A DNA stretch of 64,000 nucleotides from Streptomyces sp. AC558_RSS880 (GCF_019049255.1 NZ_JAGMUJ010000033.1:62001-126000); one strand, 5' to 3'. Positions 8,623 through 17,998 are shown, counted from the stretch's first letter. Notes: generated from the letters alone by a model not told the origin. Made by a program: numbers and translations.

Positions 8623-8771
8623 TGCTACTGGTACAGGGCCAGTGTGCCACGACCGACCACCGTCCATGCGGGCGAGGGGTGTGGAGTGCCTCACAGGAAG
8701 TGACACGGGGACTGCCGAGGGTCGCACGAGGAACGACCCCCCGCCGCGACGCTCCTGACGGTCCACCGAAT

Positions 8772-8813
8772 TGGTCCATACCTATTGACGCTGTGGTCTA
8801 GTCCTCTTAGGGT
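8772..8813 (+). promoter_or_regulatory. Chitinase promoter with two imperfect TGGTCTAGACCT-type direct repeats
   Basis: TGGTCCATACCT (8772-8783) and TGGTCTAGTCCT (8794-8805) are imperfect copies of the direct repeat known from Streptomyces chitinase promoters, with start points 22 bases apart. A -35 box TTGACG (8785-8790) and a -10 box TAGGGT (8808-8813), 17 bases apart, interleave with the repeats. The architecture implies repression and substrate induction, as in other chi genes, possibly by DasR or a two-component system. Confidence 0.8.
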
Positions 8814-8844
8814 CCGAGCCAACTTCCGTGGAGAGGAACCCACT

Positions 8845-11178
8845 GTGCCGTCCCCCTCACGCCCCGGAGCGAGACCCGCGCTGCTCGCCTCCGCCGCCGC
8901 CGTCACCGGCCTGTTGTTCGCCGCCCTCCCGGCCACCGTCTCGCACGCCGCCGACCAGGAGTCCTGCCGTCCCGACGGGCTGTACTCGACGCCGGGCGTC
9001 GACGTCCCGTACTGCTCGGTCTACGACTCGGCCGGCCGGGAGAAGATGGGCGCCGACCACCAGCGCCGGGTGATCGGCTACTTCACCGGCTGGCGCACCG
9101 GCAAGGACGGAAAGCCCGCCTATCTGGCGTCCGACATCCCGTGGGACAAGATCACCCACATCAACTACGCGTTCGCGCACGTCGACAAGGGCAACAAGCT
9201 CTCCGTCGGCTCGGACGGCGCCACCAACCCGGCGACGGGCATGACGTGGCCGGGGGTGGCCGGCGCGGAGATGGACCCGCGGCTTCCCTACAAGGGCCAC
9301 TTCAACCTGCTCAACAAGTTCAAGAAGCAGCACCCCGACGTCAAGACGCTGATCTCGGTGGGCGGTTGGGCCGAGACCGGCGGCTACTTCGACGACAGCG
9401 GCGCCCGTGTGAACTCCGGCGGCTTCTACTCGATGGCCACCAACGCCGACGGCTCGGTCAACCAGGCCGGCATCGACACCTTCGCCGACTCCGCGGTCGA
9501 CTTCATCCGGACGTACGGCTTCAACGGCGTCGACATCGACTACGAGTACCCGACGACGATGAAGGACGCGGGCAACCCGCTCGACTGGCCCTTCGCCAAC
9601 GCCCGCCGGGCCGGACTGGTCAAGGGCTACGCGGCGCTGATGAAGACGCTGCGCGAGAAGCTGGACCGGGCCGGAGCCGCCGACGGCAGGCACTACATGC
9701 TCACCGTGGCCGCCCCCTCGTCCGGCTATCTGCTGCGCGGCATGGAGACCTTCCAGGTCCAGAAGTACCTGGACTACGTCAACATCATGTCGTACGACCT
9801 GCACGGCGCCTGGAACGAGTACGTCGGCCCGAACGCCTCCCTGTTCGACGACGGCAAGGACGCCGAGCTGGCCGCCGCGAACGTCTACGGCAGCGCCCAG
9901 TACGGCGGCATCGGTTACCTCAACACCGACTGGGCCTACCACTACTTCCGCGGCTCCATGCCGGCCGGCCGGATCAACATCGGGCTGCCGTACTACACGC
10001 GCGGCCACAAGAACGTCCAGGGCGGAACCGACGGTCTGTGGGGCAGGGCCGCCGCGTCCTCCTGTCCGGCGGGCTCCGGCCTGACCAAGTGCGGTGACGG
10101 CGCCGTCGGCATCGACAACCTCTGGCACGACCTCGACACCGACGGCAAGGAGTCCCCCGCGGGTTCCAACCCGATGTGGCACGCCAAGAACCTCGAGAAG
10201 GGCATCGTCGGCGACTACGTCACCGACTACGGCTTCCCGGCGGACACGAAGCTGACCGGGACGTACGCCCGCAAGTACGACTCCACGCTGGTCGCCCCCT
10301 GGCTGTGGAACGCCGAGAAGAAGGTCTTCCTCTCCACCGAGGACGAGCAGTCGGTCGCCGCCAAGGCCGACTACGTCGCGGACCGCGGCATCGGCGGCAC
10401 GATGATCTGGGAGCTGGCCGGCGACTACGCCTGGAACGCCGCCAAGGGCCAGTACGAGACGGGCGACACGCTCACCTCCCTGATGTACGAGAAGTTCAAG
10501 TCGGCCGCGCCGTACGGCGCGAGGAAGTCGAACGCGGACCTGCCGGCGGAGGCCGTGAACGTGGACGTGGAGTTCACGGACTTCAAGCTGGGCGACTCCA
10601 ACTACCCGATCACGCCCAAGCTGCGGATCACGAACCACACGAAGACCGCGCTGCCGGGCGGCACGGAGTTCCAGTTCGACTACGCGACCGCGGCCCCCGG
10701 GAACGCCTCCGACCAGTCCGGCTTCGGTACCAAGGTCATCAGCAGCGACCACACGGGCGGCAACGTGGGCGGTCTGAAGGGCGACTTCCACCGGGTGTCG
10801 CTGAAGCTGCCGGCGTGGCAGTCGCTGGCGCCGGGGGCGACCGTGGACCTGTCGTTCAACTACTACCTGCCGGTGTCGACCCCGTCGAACTGGACGGTGA
10901 CGATCGGCGGCAGGAAGTACGCCCTCGCCGCGGACCTGGCGCGCGGGACGACCGTCGTCGAGCCGGGCGGCGGCACGACGCCGACGGACCCGCCGACGAC
11001 TCCGCCCGGTGAGCCCGGCGACTGCGCGGACCCGGCGTGGAACGCCTCGGCCGCGTACGGCGGGGGCAGCGTGGTCTCCCACGAGGGCCGCGTCTGGAAG
11101 GCGCAGTGGTGGACGCGGGGCGAGGAGCCCGGCACCACCGGCGAATGGGGGGTCTGGCGGGACCAGGGAGCCTGCTGA
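8845..11178 (+). CDS. Secreted family-18 chitinase with ChiC-type and CBM5/12 modules
   Basis: The protein has 777 residues from a GTG preceded by GAGAGG. The layout is a signal peptide (about 1-36, ending SHAADQ), a GH18 catalytic domain (about 73-555) with the motif NGVDIDYE (catalytic Glu about residue 234), a beta-sandwich ChiC-like module (about 570-710), a Pro/Thr linker and a C-terminal CBM5/12 chitin-binding domain (CADPAWNASAAYGGG...WWTRGEEPG). The first Asp of DxxDxDxE is Asn. It hydrolyses chitin outside the cell. The mid-protein cysteines (CPAGSGLTKCGDG) probably form a disulfide. Confidence 0.95.
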   Translation: MPSPSRPGARPALLASAAAVTGLLFAALPATVSHAADQESCRPDGLYSTPGVDVPYCSVYDSAGREKMGADHQRRVIGYFTGWRTGKDGKPAYLASDIPWDKITHINYAFAHVDKGNKLSVGSDGATNPATGMTWPGVAGAEMDPRLPYKGHFNLLNKFKKQHPDVKTLISVGGWAETGGYFDDSGARVNSGGFYSMATNADGSVNQAGIDTFADSAVDFIRTYGFNGVDIDYEYPTTMKDAGNPLDWPFANARRAGLVKGYAALMKTLREKLDRAGAADGRHYMLTVAAPSSGYLLRGMETFQVQKYLDYVNIMSYDLHGAWNEYVGPNASLFDDGKDAELAAANVYGSAQYGGIGYLNTDWAYHYFRGSMPAGRINIGLPYYTRGHKNVQGGTDGLWGRAAASSCPAGSGLTKCGDGAVGIDNLWHDLDTDGKESPAGSNPMWHAKNLEKGIVGDYVTDYGFPADTKLTGTYARKYDSTLVAPWLWNAEKKVFLSTEDEQSVAAKADYVADRGIGGTMIWELAGDYAWNAAKGQYETGDTLTSLMYEKFKSAAPYGARKSNADLPAEAVNVDVEFTDFKLGDSNYPITPKLRITNHTKTALPGGTEFQFDYATAAPGNASDQSGFGTKVISSDHTGGNVGGLKGDFHRVSLKLPAWQSLAPGATVDLSFNYYLPVSTPSNWTVTIGGRKYALAADLARGTTVVEPGGGTTPTDPPTTPPGEPGDCADPAWNASAAYGGGSVVSHEGRVWKAQWWTRGEEPGTTGEWGVWRDQGAC

Positions 11179-11193
11179 CCCTCCCGAAGAACC

Positions 11194-11235
11194 GGCCCGG
11201 CGGCGGTGACGACGGCCCTTGCCCGCCGCCGGGCC
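11194..11235 (+). terminator. Terminator hairpin after chitinase
   Basis: GGCCCGGCGGCGG (11194-11206) pairs perfectly with 11223-11235 across a 16-base loop, 15 bases after the chitinase stop. The rest of the gap to 11461 contains no gene that I can support. Confidence 0.7.
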
Positions 11236-11461
11236 TCACCACACACGGATGCGTCCGGTGCCGGCCCCGGAGAAGCCGGACTCCGTACGGGGCGGGTCCC
11301 GGGACCGATGTCACGTCCGGCGGTGACCGATCCGTCCCGGCCGACGCGGGGCGTTCCGCCGGGGAGCGCCGGGTGTCCGAACGAGCGGTCGGCAGGGGCG
11401 CGTTCGACGAGTACCCGACGAAGCGGTTCGGAACCGGCGCCCCACACCGATGAGCGGAGGG

Positions 11462-12670
11462 CTAGTGCCCGGGCGCGCCGAACAGTTCGTCCTGGGCCTG
11501 GTCGCGGGCCGTCAGGAGGGCTCCGCGGAGCACCGCGCCGCCGCCCAGGGTGCTGGACCGTACGTCGGCGGGCAGGGGTGAGAGGGCGGCCAGGCGGTCC
11601 CGCACCCGCGCGGCGAGTGCCTCGCCGCCGGCCTGGCCGATCTCGCCGCCCAGGACCACGTGGCCGGGGTCGAGCAGCGCGACCACCGAGGCGACGCCCA
11701 CCGCGATCCGGTCGGCCAGGGCGTCGAGGAAGCGTGTCTCCGGGGAGGCGGGCCCGGACGGGGAGGCGGGTCCGGCCGACGCGACGGCCGTCCGTACCGC
11801 ACCCGCCGCCGGCGGCTCGGTCCCCGGCTCCGCCACGACGCCGTACTCCTCCGCCAGCTCCGCGACCGCCGCCGCCCCCACCAGGGAGTGGAAGCCGCCC
11901 CCGCAGTCGGTGGCCGAGGGCAGACCGCGGGTGCCCGGGACCGGGAGGAAGCCGATCTCGCCCGTGCCGCCGGAGGCGCCCCTGCGCAGGGTGCCGTCGA
12001 GGATCACGGCGGCGCCGGTGCCGTGGCCCAGCCACAGCAGGACGAAGGTGTCCCGGTCGCGGGCCGCTCCGTCGCGCTGCTCGGCCAGCGCGGCGAGGTT
12101 GGTCTCGTTCTCCACGCTGACCCGGGCCTCGGGGAGCCGTTCCTGGAGCGCGGCGACCAGGCGCCGGTGCCACTCGGGCAGGCCCGTGGAGTCGCGCAGT
12201 TCGCCGCTCGCGGGGTCGATCAGCCCGGGCGCCCCGATCCCGACGGTGTGCAGCCGGTCGGCGCCCGCCTCCTTCGCCGTCCGCTCGACCAGTGCGACCG
12301 CCTGTTCGACCGCCGGTCCGGTCCCCGCGTCCCCGGTGATGGGCAGGGCGGCCTCGGCCAGTACCCCGCCGACGAGGTCCGACACGACCACGGTGACGCC
12401 CTCGGTGCGGACGTCCAGCGCGGCCAGGTGCGCCCGGTCCGCGACGATGCCGTACAGCTTGGCGTTGGGTCCGCGCCGCTGCTCCCCCGCCTCGCCGGCC
12501 ACCGCGACGAGTCCGGCGGCGGTGAGCCGCTCGACGAGGTCGGCGACGGTCGGCCGGGACAGCCCGGTCAGCTGCTTCAACTGCCCCGCGGTCAGCGGGC
12601 CTTCCTGCTGGAGCAGGCGCAGGGCGAGCCGGTCGTTGATCGCTCTGGCGGTGCTCGGGGATGCGGCCAT
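11462..12670 (-). CDS. ROK-family transcriptional regulator
   Basis: The protein has 402 residues. An N-terminal winged HTH (about 10-65, LKQLTGLSRPTVADLVERL) is followed by a ROK sugar-kinase-like domain with DVRTEGVTVVVSDLVGG and VVLGGEIGQAGG. The zinc motif usual in ROK proteins (CxCGxxGC) is reduced to a single cysteine (SATDCGGGFHS), so zinc binding may be lost. ROK repressors respond to sugars or sugar phosphates. It is divergent from an MFS transporter, with a palindrome between them, so it probably controls that gene and itself. Confidence 0.9.
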   Translation of the reverse strand: MAASPSTARAINDRLALRLLQQEGPLTAGQLKQLTGLSRPTVADLVERLTAAGLVAVAGEAGEQRRGPNAKLYGIVADRAHLAALDVRTEGVTVVVSDLVGGVLAEAALPITGDAGTGPAVEQAVALVERTAKEAGADRLHTVGIGAPGLIDPASGELRDSTGLPEWHRRLVAALQERLPEARVSVENETNLAALAEQRDGAARDRDTFVLLWLGHGTGAAVILDGTLRRGASGGTGEIGFLPVPGTRGLPSATDCGGGFHSLVGAAAVAELAEEYGVVAEPGTEPPAAGAVRTAVASAGPASPSGPASPETRFLDALADRIAVGVASVVALLDPGHVVLGGEIGQAGGEALAARVRDRLAALSPLPADVRSSTLGGGAVLRGALLTARDQAQDELFGAPGH

Positions 12671-12730
12671 GCCGGGATCCTTCCAGATCGGCGGGACCGG
12701 CCGGCGCCTGCTCCGCCTCCGGATACCCCA

Positions 12731-12760
12731 TATCTTTCAGGCAGGGTTCCTGATAGTTTA
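12731..12760. promoter_or_regulatory. Operator-like palindrome between ROK regulator and MFS gene
   Basis: TCAGG (12737-12741) and CCTGA (12749-12753) are inverted around a 7-base spacer, within an AT-rich island (TATCTTT... to ...TAGTTTA) that stands out in this GC-rich region. The position in the 132-base divergent intergenic region and the shape resemble operators of actinobacterial ROK repressors. Confidence 0.65.
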
Positions 12761-12802
12761 CGGCGGCGCGTACGGGAACCGACGGCCGGGAGGGGCGGGA
12801 CG

Positions 12803-14008
12803 ATGAGCGCAGTGGTCCACCGACAGCGTGACGTGAGGCGGGCGCGGTACGCCGTGGCCGCCGTGTTCGCCGTGCACGGCGCCGTCACCGGCTCGTTCGC
12901 CACCCGCGTCCCCTGGATCCAGGACCACGCCGGGGTGAGCGCCGGGCAGTTGGGCCTCGCGCTCGCCTTCCCCGCGCTCGGCGCGTCCGTCGCGATGCCG
13001 CTCGCGGGAAGCATCAGCCACCGCTTCGGCGCCCGCACGGCGCTGCGCGGTCTGATCGCGATGTGGACGCTCGCGCTGGTCCTGCCGTCGGCCGCCCCGA
13101 ACCTGCTGACCCTCTGTCTGGCCCTGTTCGTCTACGGCGCCACGGCCGGCATGTCCGACGTGGCGATGAACGCGCTGGGCGTGGAGGTGGAGAACCGGCT
13201 CGACAAGTCGATCATGTCCGGGCTGCACGGCATGTGGAGCGCCGGCGCCCTGGTCGGCTCGGCGGTCGGCACGCTCGCCGCCCACCTGGGCGCGGACGCC
13301 CGGCTGCACCACGCGCTCGCGGCCGCCGTCTTGACGGTGGTGGGCGTGACCGCCTGTACCTGGGTGCTCGATCTGCAGCCCGCCGCGAACGAGGAACCGC
13401 CGCCGCGGTTCGCGCTGCCGCCCCGCTCCTCGCTGCTCATCGGCGCGATCGGCTTCTGCGCGGTGTTCGCGGAGGGCGCGAGCCTGGACTGGTCGGCGGT
13501 CTACCTGCGCGACCAGTTGGAGACCTCGGCCGGTCTCGCGGCCGCCTGCACCACCGGTTTCACACTCACCATGGCGGTCGCCCGGATCGCCGGGGACCAC
13601 GTGGTGGACCGCTACGGCGCCGTGCGCACGGTCCGTGCGAGCGGGGTCGTCGCCCTGCTGGGCGGACTGCTGATCGTGTTCGCCGAGCACCCCGCGACGG
13701 CGATGGCCGGGTTCGCGCTGATGGGGCTCGGCATCGCGGTGGTCGTGCCGCTGTGCTTCGCCGCCGCCGGTCGCAGCGGCGCCAACCCGAGCCTGGCCAT
13801 CGCGGGCGTCGCGACCATCACCTACACCTCGGGGCTGATCGCCCCGAGCGCGATCGGCCTGCTGGCCCAGGCGACCAGCCTGATGGTGTCGTTCGTCCTG
13901 GTGACGGTGTTGTCGTGCGGCATCGCGGGCTTCGCGAGCGTGCTGCGCGCGGGAGACCGTGTGAAGGTCACGCGTCCGGACGCAGCAGTTCCCGAGCCCC
14001 GTCCCTGA
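12803..14008 (+). CDS. MFS transporter
   Basis: The protein has 401 residues with about 12 hydrophobic segments and the MFS loop 2-3 signature (SISHRFGARTALRG). The ATG at 12803 has a GGGAGGGGCGGGA ribosome-binding site; the long frame upstream is the shadow of the ROK gene. The segment MSDVAMNALGVEVENRL resembles FucP/YbjJ-type sugar or inner-membrane MFS proteins. The substrate is unknown; co-regulation with a ROK repressor suggests a sugar or sugar-like compound. Its 3' end overlaps the convergent thioesterase gene by 41 bases. Confidence 0.88.
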   Translation: MSAVVHRQRDVRRARYAVAAVFAVHGAVTGSFATRVPWIQDHAGVSAGQLGLALAFPALGASVAMPLAGSISHRFGARTALRGLIAMWTLALVLPSAAPNLLTLCLALFVYGATAGMSDVAMNALGVEVENRLDKSIMSGLHGMWSAGALVGSAVGTLAAHLGADARLHHALAAAVLTVVGVTACTWVLDLQPAANEEPPPRFALPPRSSLLIGAIGFCAVFAEGASLDWSAVYLRDQLETSAGLAAACTTGFTLTMAVARIAGDHVVDRYGAVRTVRASGVVALLGGLLIVFAEHPATAMAGFALMGLGIAVVVPLCFAAAGRSGANPSLAIAGVATITYTSGLIAPSAIGLLAQATSLMVSFVLVTVLSCGIAGFASVLRAGDRVKVTRPDAAVPEPRP

Positions 14009-14426
14009 ACGCCTCGCTCCAGGGCGCCGGGCGCAGGGTCGTGGCGTCCAGCCGCACCAGCACCCGGCTGCCCCGCGCGTAGGTCACCGTCCCGTCCGCC
14101 GAGCAGAAGCGGAAGCCGTACGTGAGTCCGGTCGTGCCGAGCCGCTCCAGCCACAGGTGGACCGCGTACGTGCCGGCGCGGGTCACCGGGGCCTCGTAGC
14201 CGATGCGCAGTTCCCGGACCGCGTTGCAGGCGTCGCCGGCCGCCACCCAGTCGCCGTCGAAGCGGACGCCCTTCTCCTGCCACAGCTCGGTCCACGCCCG
14301 CTCGACGAGCAGCGGATAGCGGGCGTTGTGCAGCAGCCCCAGCGCGTCGAGGTCGTCGAAGTGGACGGTCACGGGGATCAGCCGGCCGTACGACAGGGCG
14401 GGGGCGAGCGGGGCTTCGGCGGTCAC
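13968..14426 (-). CDS. Acyl-CoA thioesterase, 4HBT/YbgC-type hotdog fold
   Basis: The protein has 152 residues from a GTG preceded by AGGAG. The hotdog signature DLDALGLLHNARYPLLVERAW carries the catalytic Asp and the HN pair of 4-hydroxybenzoyl-CoA thioesterase-like enzymes. These hydrolyse acyl-CoA or acyl-ACP thioesters in the cytoplasm. The gene has no obvious pathway partners and overlaps the convergent MFS gene by 41 bases. Confidence 0.85.
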   Translation of the reverse strand: MTAEAPLAPALSYGRLIPVTVHFDDLDALGLLHNARYPLLVERAWTELWQEKGVRFDGDWVAAGDACNAVRELRIGYEAPVTRAGTYAVHLWLERLGTTGLTYGFRFCSADGTVTYARGSRVLVRLDATTLRPAPWSEAFRDGARELLRPDA

Positions 14427-14601
14427 GGGCGGGACTCCTGGGACGTACGGGATGAGTGCCGCTTACATCGAACAGCGGCGCGCCCTCATCCTAAGCAGAC
14501 GCTCAGCCGGGTCGGTCACGCCCGCCCACCTGTACGAAGCACCGCTGCCCAGCCCCCACAATGGTCCGGACACGCTGCACACACGACGAAAGCGACAGCC
14601 C

Positions 14602-16005
14602 ATGGATCTCGGCGTCCGCTGGACACTGCACGGCGACGGACGCACCCCGGCCCCCGGCGCGGTGGTCCGCCCCGACGAACGGCTCTCCTGGCCGCGCACG
14701 GCGGGTCTGGGTGCCCAGCACGTCGTGGCGATGTTCGGGGCGTCCTTCGTCGCCCCGGTGCTCATGGGTCTGGACCCCAACCTGGCGATCATGATGTCGG
14801 GTGTCGCGACCGCCGTCTTCCTGCTCGCCACCCGCGGCCGGGTGCCGAGTTACCTCGGCTGCTCGCTCTCCTTCGTCGGCGTCGCCGCGGTCATCCGGGC
14901 CGACGGCGGCTCCAGCGCCACCGTCACCGGCGCCGTGTTCGTGGTCGGGGCCGCGCTGTTCCTGGTGGGTCTCGCGGTGCGGCGGTTCGGGGCGCGGATC
15001 ATCCACGCCGCGATGCCGCCGATCGTCACCGGCGCGGTGGTGATGCTCATCGGCTTCAACCTGGCGCCGGTGACCGCCTCCACCTACTGGCCGCAGGACC
15101 AGTGGACCGCCCTGTCCGTGATGCTGTTCACCGGTCTGGCCGTGGTCTGCCTGCGCGGCTTCTGGTCCCGGATCGCGATCTTCCTCGGGCTGGTCTTCGG
15201 GTACGCCCTGTCCTGGGCGCTCGACCGGATCTTCGGGAAGATCCACTCGGCGGACGCGAGCGGCCAGGTCACCGACCACTGGCGCCTGGACCTGTCCGGC
15301 GTGGGCCAGGCCGACTGGATCGGCCTGCCGACCCTGCACGGCCCGTCCTTCGAGTGGTCGGCGATCCTGGTCGCCCTGCCGGTGGTCATCGCGCTCATCG
15401 CCGAGAACGCGGGGCACGTCAAGGCGGTCGGTGAGATGACCGGCGACAACCTCGACGACAAGCTCGGCACGGCCATCTCCGCCGACGGCGTCGGCTCCAT
15501 GCTGTCCACCGCGGTCGGCGGCCCGCCCAACACCACCTACTCCGAGAACATCGGCGTGATGGCCGCGACCCGCGTCTACTCCACGGCCGCGTACTGGGCC
15601 GCCGCCGGCTTCGCCCTGCTGTTCGGCATCTGCCCGAAGTTCGGCGCGGTCGTGGCGGCCGTCCCGGGCGGGGTGCTCGGCGGGATCACCGTCATCCTGT
15701 ACGGCATGATCGGCCTGCTCGGCGCGCAGATCTGGACCAACGCCAAGGTGGACCTGCGCAATCCGCTGAACCTGGTGCCGGCCGCGGCGGGCATCATCAT
15801 CGGCGTCGGCAACGTCTCGATGGAGTTCACCGACACCTTCTCGCTCAGCGGCATCGCGCTCGGCACGCTGGTCGTCATCACCGGCTACCACGCGCTGCGC
15901 GCCTTCGCGCCCGCCCACCTCAAGACGCAGGAGCCGCTGCTCGACGAGGGCACGTCCTCCTACGACACCGACGGCGCCGAGGATGATCAGCGCGCCAAGT
16001 CGTAG
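14602..16005 (+). CDS. NCS2-family uracil/xanthine permease
   Basis: The protein has 467 residues with about 14 membrane segments. Family features are FVAPVLMGLDPNLAIMMSG near the N-terminus, the motif IALIAENAGHVKAVGEMTG (residues about 268-286) and the substrate-site region AVGGPPNTTYSENIG. UraA-type members import uracil and related bases by proton symport. Uracil is most likely, but xanthine cannot be excluded. The ATG at 14602 fits the family N-terminus. The 3' end overlaps the cellulase gene by 19 bases. Confidence 0.9.
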   Translation: MDLGVRWTLHGDGRTPAPGAVVRPDERLSWPRTAGLGAQHVVAMFGASFVAPVLMGLDPNLAIMMSGVATAVFLLATRGRVPSYLGCSLSFVGVAAVIRADGGSSATVTGAVFVVGAALFLVGLAVRRFGARIIHAAMPPIVTGAVVMLIGFNLAPVTASTYWPQDQWTALSVMLFTGLAVVCLRGFWSRIAIFLGLVFGYALSWALDRIFGKIHSADASGQVTDHWRLDLSGVGQADWIGLPTLHGPSFEWSAILVALPVVIALIAENAGHVKAVGEMTGDNLDDKLGTAISADGVGSMLSTAVGGPPNTTYSENIGVMAATRVYSTAAYWAAAGFALLFGICPKFGAVVAAVPGGVLGGITVILYGMIGLLGAQIWTNAKVDLRNPLNLVPAAAGIIIGVGNVSMEFTDTFSLSGIALGTLVVITGYHALRAFAPAHLKTQEPLLDEGTSSYDTDGAEDDQRAKS

Positions 16006-17189
16006 GCGTACGAGGGGGTGAAGGTGCCCGGCGCCCCCTTGCAGCCGTCGGACTCCCCCGGCAGCTTCACCCACAGGTAGGCGTCGATGCCGGTCTCCCC
16101 GGTGCTCAGCGTCGGGGTCCGGCCCAGCTTGCGGCCGGCCGGGTCGCACCATGCGCCGTCCGCCGGGGCGCCGTTGCCGTTGCGGCTGGTGTCGATCACC
16201 GCGCCGAGGCTCGGCGGGCCGCCGAGTGCGTCGAGCACGGCACGGTCGTAGGCGACCTCGTCGGCCGTGGCGTGGAAGTTGGAGACGTTGCTGAAGACGC
16301 CGTCGGAGGAGGCGGCCGAGGCGGCCCCGGCCTGCCGCAGCAGGGCGGCCTGCTCGGCCGGTGCGTTCCAGCCGGAGTGCCCGGCGTCGAAGTAGACCCG
16401 TGCCCGGGGACCGGCCTCCTTCAGCACCCGGCCGGCCCGGGCCAGCGAGGCGAAGCGGTCGGCGCGCTGCCCGGCGGAGAGGCACTCGGACTGGGCGATC
16501 GAGTCGGGCTCCAGGATCACGATGACCTCGCTGTCGCCCAGTCCGGCGGCGAACCGGTCGATCCAGGCGTCATAGGCGGCCAGATCGGGCGCCCCGCCCT
16601 GGGAGTGCCCGCCGCAGTCGCGGTCGGGAATCACGTACGGCACGAGCACGGGCACCCGGCCCTGCGCCGCGCCGCCCGCCACCACGGCACGCACCCGGGA
16701 GGTGATCGAGTCCGGGGAGTGGTCCGCGAACCACACGGCCGCCGGCCGGTCGGCTATCCGGGACTCGATGACCGCGCGGCGCGGGTCGTCGGGGTTGTCC
16801 CGCACCCAGTCCAGCACCTGGGAGTCGGGGTGGCGGTAGAGACGGGTCGACACGGGGGCGGTCCACCGCTTCTCCTCGGCCTTTGCCGCGGACGCCTTCG
16901 GGCTCGCCTCCTTCTTCGGACTCGCCGTGGGAGAAGGGGACTGTGACGCCGACGGGGAGGACGACGGCGACGGCGACGGCACGGCGGGCGGCGATTCCAG
17001 ACGCGGTGACGAGGTCACCACGGGGCGGGCCTCGTCCGCGCCGCGTCCGTCGCCGACCGCCGACATCATCCCGGCGGCGGTGCCGACCGCGACCACCACG
17101 GAGGCCGCCGCGACCATCGCGCCGCGCCGGGCGGCACGCCGGCGCTCGGCCCTTCGCGCGGACAGGCGCTGGGCACGCGGGCCTGACAC
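15987..17189 (-). CDS. Secreted glycosyl hydrolase family 6 (endoglucanase-type cellulase)
   Basis: The protein has 400 residues from a GTG with a GGAGGGGGAG site. An Arg-rich N-terminus and a hydrophobic segment (about 26-45) act as a signal or membrane anchor. A Ser/Pro linker (about 60-105) leads to a GH6 domain with VLVPYVIPDRDC, ILEPDSIAQS (catalytic Asp region), VYFDAGHSGWN and VIDTSRNGNG. GH6 enzymes cleave beta-1,4-glucan by inversion. There is no separate carbohydrate-binding module. The 26 residues upstream in the open frame are not family-like. Confidence 0.9.
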   Translation of the reverse strand: MSGPRAQRLSARRAERRRAARRGAMVAAASVVVAVGTAAGMMSAVGDGRGADEARPVVTSSPRLESPPAVPSPSPSSSPSASQSPSPTASPKKEASPKASAAKAEEKRWTAPVSTRLYRHPDSQVLDWVRDNPDDPRRAVIESRIADRPAAVWFADHSPDSITSRVRAVVAGGAAQGRVPVLVPYVIPDRDCGGHSQGGAPDLAAYDAWIDRFAAGLGDSEVIVILEPDSIAQSECLSAGQRADRFASLARAGRVLKEAGPRARVYFDAGHSGWNAPAEQAALLRQAGAASAASSDGVFSNVSNFHATADEVAYDRAVLDALGGPPSLGAVIDTSRNGNGAPADGAWCDPAGRKLGRTPTLSTGETGIDAYLWVKLPGESDGCKGAPGTFTPSYAYDLAR

Positions 17190-17290
17190 AGTACTGCTCC
17201 CCCTCCCCCACGACGGGCGCGTTCCCCCGTTCCGGGGAAGCGTCGGGCCCGCCGCCACTGGTCCCACCCTAAAGGTGCGACTCTGCGCTC

Positions 17291-17977
17291 ATGCCGCAAT
17301 GCGAACAAGTCCCCACACCTGTGGACGGGGTCATCTCCCGTATGCGCGCGCTCGACGCGGTCCTGCCCGCGCGGGACGGGGTCGCGGTGTTCAACCGTGT
17401 CTACCTCGCCGTCACGGAGGCCGTGGACCGGCGGATCGACGCGGGCCGGTTCCCGGACGCGCGGGCGGCGATCACGCTGGACGTGCGGTTCGCGGAGCGC
17501 TATCTGGCGGCGGTGGACGCGGTGTCTCAGGAGCGGCGGCCACCGGCCTGCTGGCGCCCGCTGTTCCAGTTCCGCCGGCATCCCGGAGTACGCCCGCTGC
17601 AGTTCGCGCTCGCGGGCGTCAACGCGCACATCGGCCACGATCTCGCGCTCGCCGTCGTGGACACCTGTCGTACGCTCGCCTGCGAACCCTGCGATCTGGA
17701 GGACGAGTTCGACCAGGTGGGCGATCTCCTCCTCTCGCTGGAGGACCGGATCCGCGAGGAGCTGACCCCGGGGCCCGAACTGCTGCGGATCGCCGACCCG
17801 CTGACCCATCTGCTGGGCGCGTGGAGCCTGGAACGCGCCCGGGAAGCCGCCTGGACGGCGGCCCGCGCCCTGTGGGCGCTGCGCGGACTGCCGGACGTCG
17901 CCGGGGAGTTCACCGAACGCCTGGACACGGCGGTGGGCTTCGCCGGCCGCATGCTGCTCACCCCGCTGCCGGACTGA
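17291..17977 (+). CDS. DUF5995-like hypothetical protein
   Basis: The protein has 228 residues, is largely helical and has no signal peptide or membrane segment. The segments AVFNRVYLAVTEAVDRRI, DVRFAERYLAAVD and HPGVRPLQFALAGVNAHIGHDLALA are typical of the DUF5995 family, whose HIGHDLA motif carries conserved His and Asp residues. Function is unknown. It is divergent from the cellulase and convergent with the amine oxidase. Confidence 0.75.
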   Translation: MPQCEQVPTPVDGVISRMRALDAVLPARDGVAVFNRVYLAVTEAVDRRIDAGRFPDARAAITLDVRFAERYLAAVDAVSQERRPPACWRPLFQFRRHPGVRPLQFALAGVNAHIGHDLALAVVDTCRTLACEPCDLEDEFDQVGDLLLSLEDRIREELTPGPELLRIADPLTHLLGAWSLERAREAAWTAARALWALRGLPDVAGEFTERLDTAVGFAGRMLLTPLPD

Positions 17978-17998
17978 CCCGGCAGCGGGGAGGCGGGC

